Assembly: GCF_051660745.1 (NCBI RefSeq)
Contig: NZ_JBOFQF010000004.1
Span: forward strand, 24,487 to 88,486
Source of the DNA: Segniliparus sp051660745
Lineage (GTDB): Bacteria; Actinomycetota; Actinomycetes; Mycobacteriales; Mycobacteriaceae
DNA length: 64,000 nt
Direction: 5' to 3'
Shown: positions 7,900 to 15,185 of the stretch, one piece after another
Position numbering within the stretch: position 1 is the stretch's first letter
Layout of the letters: each line of letters opens with the position of its first letter
Made by a program: the position numbers and the translations under genes
Notes under the pieces: generated by a model
What the model was told of the DNA's origin: nothing
The model's database searches: none
Seen by the model: only the letters and a program-made list of their open reading frames with translations

Positions 7900-8338
7900 G
7901 CCAAGGACGCCCGAGCCAAGGACGCTCGCCACTCCAGACGAGACCAGGAGCCTTGGAAAGGAGCTTGCCGCCCAATTGCGGGCGGGCGACGTGATGGTGC
8001 TGATCGGCCCGATGGGGGCGGGCAAGACGACGTTCACCCGAGGGGTCGCCGAAGCGCTGGGAGTCCAGGGCAGGGTGCAGTCCCCGAGCTTCGTCATCGT
8101 GCACACGCATCCCGCCGCCGACGGCGGTCTCGCGCTCGCGCATGTGGACGCGCAACGTCTCGGCGGCCACGCCGAGTTCGAGGCGTTGGAGCTGGAGGAC
8201 GCGCTGGCGACGGGGGTCGTCGTGGTCGAGTGGGGCGACGGGCACGTCGAAGGGCTCGGGACGCGAACGCTCGAAGTCCGGATCGAGCCGGACTGGGCGA
8301 GCGACGTCCGCCGGATCAGCTGGGAATGGCGCGGCTGA
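7892..8338 (+). CDS. tsaE: tRNA t6A synthesis ATPase TsaE
   Basis: 148 residues. TsaE is the P-loop ATPase that works with TsaB and TsaD to make threonylcarbamoyl-adenosine at tRNA position 37. Walker A is GPMGAGKTTFTRG near residue 40; SPSFVIVH and a late VEWGD motif, both typical of TsaE, follow. The start overlaps alr by 8 bases. The N-terminus contains a perfect protein repeat PEPRT-PEPRT coded by two 15-base units (7898-7927), an unusual local duplication. The other t6A genes, tsaB and tsaD, lie just downstream, interrupted by a Uma2-family gene. Confidence 0.95.
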   Translation: MPEPRTPEPRTLATPDETRSLGKELAAQLRAGDVMVLIGPMGAGKTTFTRGVAEALGVQGRVQSPSFVIVHTHPAADGGLALAHVDAQRLGGHAEFEALELEDALATGVVVVEWGDGHVEGLGTRTLEVRIEPDWASDVRRISWEWRG

Positions 8339-8377
8339 CCCGGTGGCATTGTCGGTCGCCGGACCTGCGCTTTGGAC

Positions 8378-8950
8378 ATGAGAGCGAAGCCGGGGCCGAT
8401 CATCACGGTGGAGCAGTGGGAGGCGCTGCCGGAGACGGAGCACAAGGCCGAGCTCGTGGAGGGGGTGGTGGTCATGGAGCCGCCCGCCACGTTCGGGCAC
8501 AACAATGGGCAAAACCAACTACAGTGGGTCCTGCGCGGTTTTCTACCGAGAGAGCGATGGGCCGTGACGCGGGACAACGGCGTCTACTTGCAGCGGGAGT
8601 TTCCGCCAGCCGATCGCGTGCCCGATCTCATGGTGATCCGCAGGGAAGCGTTCGATCGGACCAAGCACAGCTTTGAAAAATCTGACGTGGTGCTGGTCGT
8701 GGAGTTTGTCTCCCAAGGCAGCCGGGGCAGGGATGTGGTGAAAAAACGCCATGAGTATGCCAAGGCCGGCATCCCGCATTATTGGATCCTCGACCTGGAC
8801 GCGGCGGATCCGCCTGCGCGATTCCTCGCCCTCGAACTCGGAGCCGATGGCCAGTGCCACGAGCAGGAGGGCGTCTCCGACGGCGAGCGCATCGCAGTGA
8901 CGGACCCGTTCGAGGTCTCCTTCGCCATCGCGGATGTGATGGAAGACTAA
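8378..8950 (+). CDS. Uma2-family (DUF820) PD-(D/E)XK nuclease-like protein
   Basis: 190 residues from ATG 8378; a TTG at 8372 would add two. Family features are visible: KAELVEGVVVM near residue 25, the strand VPDLMVI near residue 85, then VLVVEFVSQGSRGRD and KRHEYAKAGIPHYWILD (acidic and Lys residues of the PD-(D/E)XK core). Uma2 proteins are restriction-nuclease-fold proteins common in cyanobacteria and actinobacteria, often multicopy and of unknown role. It sits between tsaE and tsaB, which are normally adjacent, has A-rich patches unlike its neighbours (for example near 8675 and 8740), and starts 39 bases after tsaE. Acquisition by transfer is likely but not shown. Confidence 0.88.
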   Translation: MRAKPGPIITVEQWEALPETEHKAELVEGVVVMEPPATFGHNNGQNQLQWVLRGFLPRERWAVTRDNGVYLQREFPPADRVPDLMVIRREAFDRTKHSFEKSDVVLVVEFVSQGSRGRDVVKKRHEYAKAGIPHYWILDLDAADPPARFLALELGADGQCHEQEGVSDGERIAVTDPFEVSFAIADVMED

Positions 8951-8960
8951 GCCGCGCCGG

Positions 8961-8966
8961 TACACT
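8961..8966 (+). promoter_or_regulatory. -10 hexamer TACACT before tsaB
   Basis: TACACT ends 9 bases before the tsaB ATG at 8976, giving near-leaderless geometry. It could give tsaB-rimI-tsaD a promoter independent of the inserted Uma2 gene. Confidence 0.4.
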
Positions 8967-8975
8967 TGAGCGGCC

Positions 8976-9677
8976 ATGCTTGTACTCACCATCGACACCT
9001 CGACTGAGACCACCAATGTCGGTGGAGTTTGGTTTGACGGCCTGGACGGCAAGATTCAGAACGTCGTGACACGCTCTGCGGTCGACAGCAAGCACGTGGA
9101 GCAGATTGCTTCGTTGGCTGAGGAAATCCTTGAGTGGACGGACGGAGCCGCGCAGGGCTTGGACGCCGTGGTCGTCGGTGTTGGGCCTGGGCCGTACACA
9201 GGATTGCGGATCGGGATCGCTGCGGCTGCGGCTTTCGGCGATGCGCTCGGCGTCCCGGTGCACGGCGTGTGCAGCTTGGACGCTTTGGCCGTCGAGGTGG
9301 ATGAGGATTGGGACAATCCCGGCCGGGTGTTCCACGATGTGCTGTCTGTGCTCGACGCCAAGCGTCGGGAAGTGTTTTGGGCTTTGCACCACGATGGGCA
9401 GCGGGTGCTTGGGCCTGCGGTATGCCGTCCGGACGAGCTGCCGGGTTTTCTTGAGGGGCGGAATGTGGACGTGTCTGTGGGGGCGACGCAGCTTCTGCCG
9501 AGTTCTGTCACTGAGCTTTTCGGCGGGGTGCGGCCCCAGAGCCCGCAGCCTTGGGGGCTCGCCACACTCGCCATACCGGCTCTCCTCGCGGGCGAGCCGC
9601 CCGCGTCGCTCGTCCCGCTGTACCTGCGCCCGCCGGACGCCAAGCCGCCCGCTTCGATGAAGGGGATCCCGGCATGA
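8976..9677 (+). CDS. tsaB: tRNA t6A synthesis protein TsaB
   Basis: 233 residues. TsaB is the inactive ASKHA-fold partner of TsaD in t6A synthesis. The N-terminus MLVLTIDTSTETTNVG and the GVGPGPYTGLRIGIAAA segment near residue 70 are diagnostic. The stop TGA overlaps the rimI ATG (ATGA at 9674-9677). The tsaB-rimI-tsaD order is conserved in Mycobacterium (Rv3421c-Rv3419c). Confidence 0.95.
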   Translation: MLVLTIDTSTETTNVGGVWFDGLDGKIQNVVTRSAVDSKHVEQIASLAEEILEWTDGAAQGLDAVVVGVGPGPYTGLRIGIAAAAAFGDALGVPVHGVCSLDALAVEVDEDWDNPGRVFHDVLSVLDAKRREVFWALHHDGQRVLGPAVCRPDELPGFLEGRNVDVSVGATQLLPSSVTELFGGVRPQSPQPWGLATLAIPALLAGEPPASLVPLYLRPPDAKPPASMKGIPA

Positions 9678-10138
9678 CCACATGGGCGACAGTGGACGCG
9701 TTGCGCGAGGTCGACCTGCCGCGCGTCGCGGAGCTGGACCAGGTCCTGTTCCAGCAGGAGGGGCCCTGGACGCTCGCGATGTTCAAGGGCGACCTCAAAG
9801 CCGGCCACACCCGCTATTTCGCGGCGCGGGACCTCACCGGCCTGGTGCTCGGGTACGCGGGGGTGGCCTTGCTCGGCGACACCGCCGAAGTCGTCACCAT
9901 CGGCGTGGACCCAGCCGCCCAGCGCACCGGCGCGGGCCGGGCGCTGCTCGGCGCGCTCTTGTACGAGGCGGAGGGGTGCGAGGTGTTCCTCGAGGTCCGC
10001 GCGGACAACGAGCCCGCCATCCAGCTCTACGAGGCCGAGGGGTTCGAGCAGGTGGCGGTGCGCAAGAACTACTACCGCCGCGTCGGGAAGGACGCCGTGG
10101 TGATGCGCCGCCCGCCGGAAGCCGGTGACGGATCGTGA
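9674..10138 (+). CDS. rimI: Ribosomal-protein-alanine N-acetyltransferase
   Basis: 154 residues from the ATG overlapping tsaB, the expected RimI size. It is a GNAT acetyltransferase that acetylates the N-terminal Ala of ribosomal protein S18 and related substrates. The acetyl-CoA loop is VDPAAQRTGAGRALL near residue 80; VRADNEPAIQLYEAEGF and the Tyr-rich NYYRR that follow are typical of RimI. The stop overlaps the tsaD GTG (GTGA). Confidence 0.92.
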   Translation: MTTWATVDALREVDLPRVAELDQVLFQQEGPWTLAMFKGDLKAGHTRYFAARDLTGLVLGYAGVALLGDTAEVVTIGVDPAAQRTGAGRALLGALLYEAEGCEVFLEVRADNEPAIQLYEAEGFEQVAVRKNYYRRVGKDAVVMRRPPEAGDGS

Positions 10139-11151
10139 TCGTCCTCGGGATCGAGTCAAGCTGCGACGAGACCGGCGCGGGGATCGTGCGGGTGGAGTCC
10201 GACGGGACGTTGACGCTGCTCGCCGACGAGGTCGCCTCCAGCGTGGCGGAGCACGTCCGGTTCGGCGGGGTGGTGCCCGAGATCGCGGCCCGCGCGCATC
10301 TGGAGGCGATCCGGCCCACCGTGCGGCGCGCGCTCGAAACCGCGCAGATCGACAAGCCCGACGCGGTGGCGGTCACCATCGGCCCCGGCCTGATCGGCCC
10401 GCTGTCGGTCGGCGTTGCGGCAGCGAAGGCGTACGCGCTCGCTTGGGGCGTGCCGTTCTACGCGGTGAACCACCTCGGCGGCCATATCGCGGTGGACCAG
10501 ATCGAGCACGGCCCGCTGCCGCCAGCGGTGGCGCTCTTGGTCTCCGGCGGGCACACTCAGATCCTCAAGGCGCAGAGCCTCGCAGAGCCGCTGGTCGAGC
10601 TCGGCGCGACCGTGGACGACGCGGCGGGCGAGGCGTTCGACAAGGTCGCCCGCCTCCTCGGGCTCGGCTATCCCGGCGGGCCGGTGGTGGACAAGCTCGC
10701 GCAGACCGGCGACCGGTCGGCGGTGAAGTTCCCCCGGCCCATGACGGGCCCAAAGGACGGCTACGACTTCTCGTTCTCCGGCCTGAAAACAGCGGTGATC
10801 CGGCACCTGCAGGTGAACCCGGACCATGTGAAGGCCGATGTGGCGGCGGGGTTCCAGGAGGCGGCGGCGGACGTGCTGACGGCGAAAGCCGTCGCCGCGG
10901 CGCAGGAGCACGGCGTGACGACCCTGGTGCTCGGCGGAGGAGCCTGCGCGAACAGCCGCATCCGCGCGCTCGCCGAAGAGCGCTGCGCGGCGGCCGGGAT
11001 CGAGCTTCGGGCGCCGAGGCCGAGGCTGTGCACGGACAACGGCGCGATGATCGCCGCGTTCGGCGCGGGATTCGCGGCGGCGGGGGCCAAGCCCTCGGCG
11101 CTCGACGTGGGCCCGACGCCGGGGCTCAGCGTGGGCGTCAGCCTGCTCTGA
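10135..11151 (+). CDS. tsaD: tRNA N6-threonylcarbamoyltransferase TsaD
   Basis: 338 residues from a GTG that overlaps the rimI stop. It is the catalytic ASKHA subunit that transfers the threonylcarbamoyl group to A37 of ANN-decoding tRNAs. Motifs: LGIESSCDETG at the N-terminus; the metal-binding HxxxH as EIAARAHLE and NHLGGHIA near residue 112; VSGGHTQI; GGGACANSRIR near residue 270. Last gene of the wall/t6A run; a small ORF with a strong Shine-Dalgarno follows about 120 bases downstream. Confidence 0.97.
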   Translation: MIVLGIESSCDETGAGIVRVESDGTLTLLADEVASSVAEHVRFGGVVPEIAARAHLEAIRPTVRRALETAQIDKPDAVAVTIGPGLIGPLSVGVAAAKAYALAWGVPFYAVNHLGGHIAVDQIEHGPLPPAVALLVSGGHTQILKAQSLAEPLVELGATVDDAAGEAFDKVARLLGLGYPGGPVVDKLAQTGDRSAVKFPRPMTGPKDGYDFSFSGLKTAVIRHLQVNPDHVKADVAAGFQEAAADVLTAKAVAAAQEHGVTTLVLGGGACANSRIRALAEERCAAAGIELRAPRPRLCTDNGAMIAAFGAGFAAAGAKPSALDVGPTPGLSVGVSLL

Positions 11152-11269
11152 AACGTGACGGTGGCTGTCGGAGCCATGGCTTACTTTTGAATGCGACCGA
11201 CGGGGAAGATCGTCGGGCGGGCGCTGTGGGTCTCTCTCCATGGCCCTGAATAAGGAAGGAGGAGCAAGG

Positions 11270-11365
11270 GTGGAAACCTTCAACCACACCCTCGCCCTCT
11301 CCGCAGTGATTCTCTCGCTGCTGAGAGAGCTGGCCATATTATGGCTGGCGAACCACAAGCAGTAA
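11270..11365 (+). CDS. Candidate 31-residue single-span membrane protein
   Basis: Starts at GTG 11270 after an AAGGAGG-type Shine-Dalgarno (11256-11262) with 7-base spacing, the strongest ribosome-binding site in this half of the window. The product begins METFNHTLALS, has about 17 hydrophobic residues (ALSAVILSLLRELAILWLA, interrupted by Arg-Glu) and ends NHKQ. An in-frame ATG at 11240 would add ten residues. Short hydrophobic proteins of about 30 residues, such as those annotated MtfM, are known in Actinobacteria; whether this belongs with them I cannot check. A holin-like or type I toxin-like role is an alternative. It lies alone between tsaD and a converging GNAT gene. Confidence 0.6.
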   Translation: METFNHTLALSAVILSLLRELAILWLANHKQ

Positions 11366-11408
11366 TAGCGACACTGCAGCCGGGAGGTTCGGTGCTAGCA
11401 CACCGGGC

Positions 11409-11429
11409 CTTCCGGTCCTACACCGGAAG
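11409..11429. terminator. Weak stem-loop between converging genes
   Basis: CTTCCGGT pairs perfectly with ACCGGAAG around a 5-base loop, in the gap between the small ORF (+) and the GNAT gene (-). There is no U-run, so a terminator role is only suggested by location. Confidence 0.3.
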
Positions 11430-11458
11430 TATACGCCAAACCTCGATAAAGCCAAGGG

Positions 11459-12007
11459 TCAATCCACGCCAGGCTCCGCGTCGGGAAGCAAGTTCTTGGC
11501 GAAGCAGTTCGAGTACGCGAGGAGCTCGTGCGTGTAGGGCGGGAAGCGGGGGATCCGGTGGTAGCCCTCTTTCACGTACAGCCGCACCGCGTCCGGCTGC
11601 AGGTCGCCGGTCTGCAGGATGAGCCGCGCGGAGCCCGCCGCGAGCGCCGCCTCCTCCGAGGCGCGCAGCAGCGCCTGGGCCACGCCGGTCCCCCGGCTCT
11701 GCGCCGCCACGAACATCCGCTTCAGCTCTAATTCCCCGTCGTTCCAGCGCAGCGCCGCATGCCCGACGGGCACGGCTTCGCTGGCGAGCGCAGTTCCGAC
11801 GGCCGAGTCGTCGCTGGAATAGACCACGATGGTGGCGTGCACGGTCTCGGGGTCGACGTCGTTGTGCCCGCTCGCCTCCGGCGGCAGCTGGCCCCGCCGA
11901 TGGGCGTACCGGGGGCCGACCTCTGTCGCCATCGCCGCGCGCAGCTCGGCCGCGTCCGGATGCTCCCACGGCACCTGGCGCACCACGAATCGTCCCGATG
12001 TCGACAT
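11459..12007 (-). CDS. GNAT-family N-acetyltransferase
   Basis: 182 residues. The acetyl-CoA pyrophosphate loop is AAQSRGTGVAQALL near residue 100 after the beta-4 strand LELKRMFV, and the C-terminal part (AVRLYVKEGYHRIPRF) matches the usual GNAT ending. Substrate unknown. It starts 10 bases downstream of the orn stop and is probably the last gene of the cmrA-like/orn transcription unit. Confidence 0.85.
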   Translation of the reverse strand: MSTSGRFVVRQVPWEHPDAAELRAAMATEVGPRYAHRRGQLPPEASGHNDVDPETVHATIVVYSSDDSAVGTALASEAVPVGHAALRWNDGELELKRMFVAAQSRGTGVAQALLRASEEAALAAGSARLILQTGDLQPDAVRLYVKEGYHRIPRFPPYTHELLAYSNCFAKNLLPDAEPGVD

Positions 12008-12017
12008 GGCCGACAGT

Positions 12018-12641
12018 TTAGGCCGTTTGGTCCGCCGTGAGCTCTTTGACGGCGGCCTCGATCTCCTCGCCCGTGGGCCCCGGCTGCGCGACGAACGCCG
12101 TGGCTCGGTAATACCGCAGCTCCTGGACCGACTCGACGATGTCCGCGAGCGCCCGATGGGCGAGCCCTTTTTCAGGCTGGTTGAAATAAATCCTCGGGTA
12201 CCAGCGCCGCGACAGCTCTTTGATCGTGCTCACGTCGACCATGCGGTAGTGCAGCCAGGCGTCGAGCTCTGGCATGTCTTTGACGAGGAAGGAACGGTCG
12301 GTGGCGATGGAGTTCCCGGCCAAGATGGCGGTGCGGGGCGCGGGGAAGCGCTCTTTGACGTAGGCGAGCACCTGCGCCCCGGCTTCCTCGAGGGAGAGCG
12401 TCGAGGCGCGCACCGCCTCGGTGAGCCCGGAGCTCGCGTGCATGTTCGTCACGTACTCGTCCATCTGGGCGAGCTTGTCCTCCGACGCGTGGATCACCAG
12501 GTCGATCCCCTCGTCGATGATGTTCAGCTCGCCGTCGGTGACGAGGGCGGCGATTTCGATGAGCTGGTCGAAGCCGGGGCGCAGCCCGGTCATCTCGCAG
12601 TCGATCCACAACAGCCGGTCTTTCGTGTCTCCCATGGTCAC
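12018..12641 (-). CDS. orn: Oligoribonuclease
   Basis: 207 residues from a GTG that overlaps the stop of the upstream reductase (GTGA); ATG two codons later is an alternative. It is a DEDDh 3'-5' exonuclease that degrades 2-5 nt RNA, including pGpG and pApA from cyclic dinucleotides. Catalytic acids are in LWIDCEMTGL (residues about 11-20), ATDRSF near residue 112 and HRALADIVESV near residue 160. orn lies next to the mycolate reductase gene in Mycobacterium and Corynebacterium too, which helps to identify the three reductases upstream. Confidence 0.96.
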   Translation of the reverse strand: MTMGDTKDRLLWIDCEMTGLRPGFDQLIEIAALVTDGELNIIDEGIDLVIHASEDKLAQMDEYVTNMHASSGLTEAVRASTLSLEEAGAQVLAYVKERFPAPRTAILAGNSIATDRSFLVKDMPELDAWLHYRMVDVSTIKELSRRWYPRIYFNQPEKGLAHRALADIVESVQELRYYRATAFVAQPGPTGEEIEAAVKELTADQTA

Positions 12642-13423
12642 CGTCCCCCGTAGAAGCGGTACATGGCCTTCGCGTAGAGCGGCCTCGGCAGGTAGTTCGC
12701 AAGCACGGATTGGATTTTATGCGCAGCGATGGGCGCCACGCGCAGCTTGTTGCGCCTGAGGCCTTCGACGGTGGCCTTGGCGGTCTGCTCCGCGCTGGCC
12801 CACAGGAACGCGGGGGACTTCGCCAGCGGGCCCGAGACGAGCTCGGTCCGCACGATGCCAGGGGCGAGCAAGGTCACGTGCACGCCTCGGTTCTGCACGT
12901 CGAAGTGCAGCCCCTCCGCGAATGTGTTGAGGAACGCCTTGGTCGCGGAGTAGGTCGTGGTGATCGGCACCGGCGCGTTGCCCGCGATCGAGCCGGTGAC
13001 GATGATCCCGCCGCTGCGGCGTTCGAGCATCTTGGGCAGCGCGGCGAGGACGAGGTCGTAGGAGGCGACGACGTTGAGCTCCACCTCGGCGCGCTCCTGC
13101 GCGGGGTCGAGCCTGCCGTGCCAGAGACCGGCGGTGACGAATCCCGCGTTGCTCACCAGGATCGGCACGTCCAAGTCCGCCAGGTGTTCGACGAGCTTCT
13201 GCCGGTCGTCGCGGTTGGTGAGGTCCACCGGCCACGTCGTCGCCTCGACGCCGTGCTTGCGGTGGATCTCGGCGGCCACCTCGGTGAGCACGTCGCCTCG
13301 GCGGGCGACGAGGAGCACCGGGTAGCCGAGGGCGGCGAGCTCGAAGGCGATGGCTTTGCCGATGCCTTGGGAGGCCCCGGTGATCACGGCGGGCTGCCCT
13401 GGCGTGGGCGGGGGAAGTGGCAT
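12638..13423 (-). CDS. CmrA-like short-chain reductase, copy 3 (orn-proximal)
   Basis: 261 residues, SDR fold: TGASQGIGKA (NADP(H) site, residues about 16-25), SNAGF, VTGSIAGN with catalytic Ser, and YSATKAF with Tyr and Lys near residue 158. Very similar over its length to the two genes upstream, and all three begin MP(L/I)P. CmrA (Rv2509 in M. tuberculosis), encoded beside orn, reduces the 3-oxo-mycolate precursor in the last step of mycolic acid synthesis. This copy diverges more (YGGR end). Its start has AAGGAG upstream, and a TAGAAT -10-like element lies at 13453-13458. Confidence 0.85.
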   Translation of the reverse strand: MPLPPPTPGQPAVITGASQGIGKAIAFELAALGYPVLLVARRGDVLTEVAAEIHRKHGVEATTWPVDLTNRDDRQKLVEHLADLDVPILVSNAGFVTAGLWHGRLDPAQERAEVELNVVASYDLVLAALPKMLERRSGGIIVTGSIAGNAPVPITTTYSATKAFLNTFAEGLHFDVQNRGVHVTLLAPGIVRTELVSGPLAKSPAFLWASAEQTAKATVEGLRRNKLRVAPIAAHKIQSVLANYLPRPLYAKAMYRFYGGR

Positions 13424-13487
13424 GACGCTCCTTAGAAGATCAACTGCGCATCATTCTAGGCCGCGCGCTCCCGATGCCCCCGCCCGA

Positions 13488-14279
13488 TCACTTCCTGCCG
13501 AACAGGGACAGGATCGTCAACCCGTACAACCTGCGCGGCGTGTACAGGGCGGAGAGGGTTTGCAGCTTGTGCGCGAGGATGGGGACGGCGCGGAGTTTGT
13601 TCTTCGCCAGGCTCTCGACGGTGACTTTCGCGGTGTGCTCAGGGGTGGCGGTGACCAGCGAGGAGGAGAACACGCCCGCCTGCAAGTCGTCTTTGAGCGC
13701 GGTCTCGACGAATCCGGGCGCGAGCAGCGTCACGTTGACCCCTTGCGGTTTGACGTCGAAGTGCAGGCTTTCCGCGAAGGTGTTCACGAACGCCTTCGAC
13801 GCGGCGTAGGTGCTGGCCGTGGGGAACACGTTGTTGCCCGCGTTCGAGCCGGTGAGGACGATCCCGCCGCTGCGGCGTTGGAGCATCTTCGGCAGCACCG
13901 CCAGCGTCGTCTCGTACGCGGCGATGACGTTGAGCTCGACCTCGGCGCGCTCTTTCGCGTAGTCGAGCCCCTTGTGCCAGAGGCCTTGCGTGGCGAAGCC
14001 CGCGTTGGCGACCAGGACGGACACGTCTAGTGCGGCCAGCTCTTCGAGGAACGCGCCCCGCGCAGTCGGGTCGATCAGGTCGACGACGCGGCCGTCCGCG
14101 TCGACCCGGTGCTTCGCGCGGATCTCCTCGGCGAGCGCCTCGAGCAGGTCGCCCTGGCGGGCGACGAGCAGGACGGGGTAGCCGAGGGCGGCGAGCTCGT
14201 GGGCGATGGCTTTGCCGATGCCTTGGGAGGCCCCGGTGATGACGGCGGGCTTTCCGGCGGCGGGCTGGGGGAGTGGCAT
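13488..14279 (-). CDS. CmrA-like short-chain reductase, copy 2
   Basis: 263 residues starting at an ATG with AAGGAGG 5 bases upstream; longer in-frame extensions have no ribosome-binding site and run into the next gene. SDR motifs are TGASQGIGKA, VANAGF, LTGSNAGN and YAASKAF, all catalytic residues intact. It shares with copy 1 the stretch ending in LHFDVKPQGVNVTLLAPG. Between this gene and copy 1 a minus-strand TAGACT (14312-14317) could be an independent -10. It probably acts on a beta-oxo lipid substrate; whether it overlaps CmrA in substrate or serves a different chain class is unknown. Confidence 0.87.
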   Translation of the reverse strand: MPLPQPAAGKPAVITGASQGIGKAIAHELAALGYPVLLVARQGDLLEALAEEIRAKHRVDADGRVVDLIDPTARGAFLEELAALDVSVLVANAGFATQGLWHKGLDYAKERAEVELNVIAAYETTLAVLPKMLQRRSGGIVLTGSNAGNNVFPTASTYAASKAFVNTFAESLHFDVKPQGVNVTLLAPGFVETALKDDLQAGVFSSSLVTATPEHTAKVTVESLAKNKLRAVPILAHKLQTLSALYTPRRLYGLTILSLFGRK

Positions 14280-14328
14280 GGGGCCTCCTTGGGCTTTCGA
14301 GGGATGGTGCGAGTCTATCCTTGCGCGA

Positions 14329-15123
14329 TCAGAGCGCCCCGTACGCCTTGTCCAGGGACCAGCCGTACAGGCGCCTCGGGACGAGGGCCGAGAGCGCGCC
14401 CGCGACCTTGTGCGGGAATGCGGGGACGACCCGGAGTTTGTTCTTGGCCAGCCCCGCGACGGTGGCCCTCGCGGTGTGCTCGGCTTCGCCCCAGACAAAG
14501 TTCGGGATCGCCTTCGCGGCATGCGGGAGTTCGGCGAAGATCTCGGTGCGCACCGGGCCGGGGGCGAGCAGGGTGACGTTGACCCCTTGCGGTTTGACGT
14601 CGAAGTGCAGAGACTCGCTGAACGTGTTGACGAAGGCCTTGGTCGCCGCGTACGTCGTGTTCCTCGGTCCCGGCCCGTTGCCCGCGAGCGAGCCGGTGAG
14701 GATGATCCCGCCGCTGCGGCGGGCGAGCATCTTGGGCAGCACGGCGAGCGTCGTCTCGTACGCGGCGATGACGTTGAGCTCGACCTCGGCGCGTTCTTTC
14801 GCGTAGTCGAGCTCGTCCTCCCAGCGTCCGAGGGTGGCGACGCCCGCGTTGGCGACGAGGATGGACACGTCGACGTCCGCGAGGTGGTCTATGAGCTTTT
14901 GCCGCGCGTCGCGGTCGGCGAGGTCGACGGGGAAGGTTCGCGCGTCGACATTGTGGCGGGAGCGGATCTGGCCCGCGATCTCGTCGAGCTGGTCCGCCCG
15001 TCTGGCGACGAGCAGCACCGGGTGGCCGAGCTTGGCGAGCTCGAAGGCGATGGCCTTGCCGATGCCGCCGGAAGCGCCGGTGACGACGGCGGGCCTGCTT
15101 GGGTCGGGGTTGGGTATGGGCAT
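14329..15123 (-). CDS. cmrA: Mycolate reductase CmrA (copy 1, closest to Rv2509)
   Basis: 264 residues. Of the three reductases this one most resembles what I recall of Rv2509: start MPIPNP, AVVTGASGGIG, TYAATKAFVNTFSESL, VTLLAPGPVRTE and KNKLRVVP. It is an NADPH-dependent SDR expected to reduce the 3-oxo group after Pks13 condensation, giving mature mycolate before transfer to trehalose. Catalytic Ser (LTGSLAGN), Tyr and Lys are present. The start has GAGGAGG upstream, partly inside the right arm of a large inverted repeat (15132-15178). Confidence 0.85.
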   Translation of the reverse strand: MPIPNPDPSRPAVVTGASGGIGKAIAFELAKLGHPVLLVARRADQLDEIAGQIRSRHNVDARTFPVDLADRDARQKLIDHLADVDVSILVANAGVATLGRWEDELDYAKERAEVELNVIAAYETTLAVLPKMLARRSGGIILTGSLAGNGPGPRNTTYAATKAFVNTFSESLHFDVKPQGVNVTLLAPGPVRTEIFAELPHAAKAIPNFVWGEAEHTARATVAGLAKNKLRVVPAFPHKVAGALSALVPRRLYGWSLDKAYGAL

Positions 15124-15131
15124 AACGGCCT

Positions 15132-15178
15132 CCTCGGGACGGAATTTACTATATCAAATAGTATATTCCGTCCCGAGG
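15132..15178. promoter_or_regulatory. Large inverted repeat between fadH and cmrA
   Basis: Arms 15132-15152 and 15158-15178 pair at 20 of 21 positions: 14 bp perfect (CCTCGGGACGGAAT with ATTCCGTCCCGAGG), one T-T mismatch, then 6 bp (TACTAT/ATAGTA), with a 5-base loop. It fills most of the 62-base gap. On the minus strand its distal arm runs into the cmrA Shine-Dalgarno (GAGGAGG). It could be a fadH terminator without a U-run, an operator for a dimeric repressor, or an RNA hairpin that masks the ribosome-binding site. The A+T-rich centre also contains TATACT-like sequence. Confidence 0.6.
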
Positions 15179-15185
15179 GAGGGCG

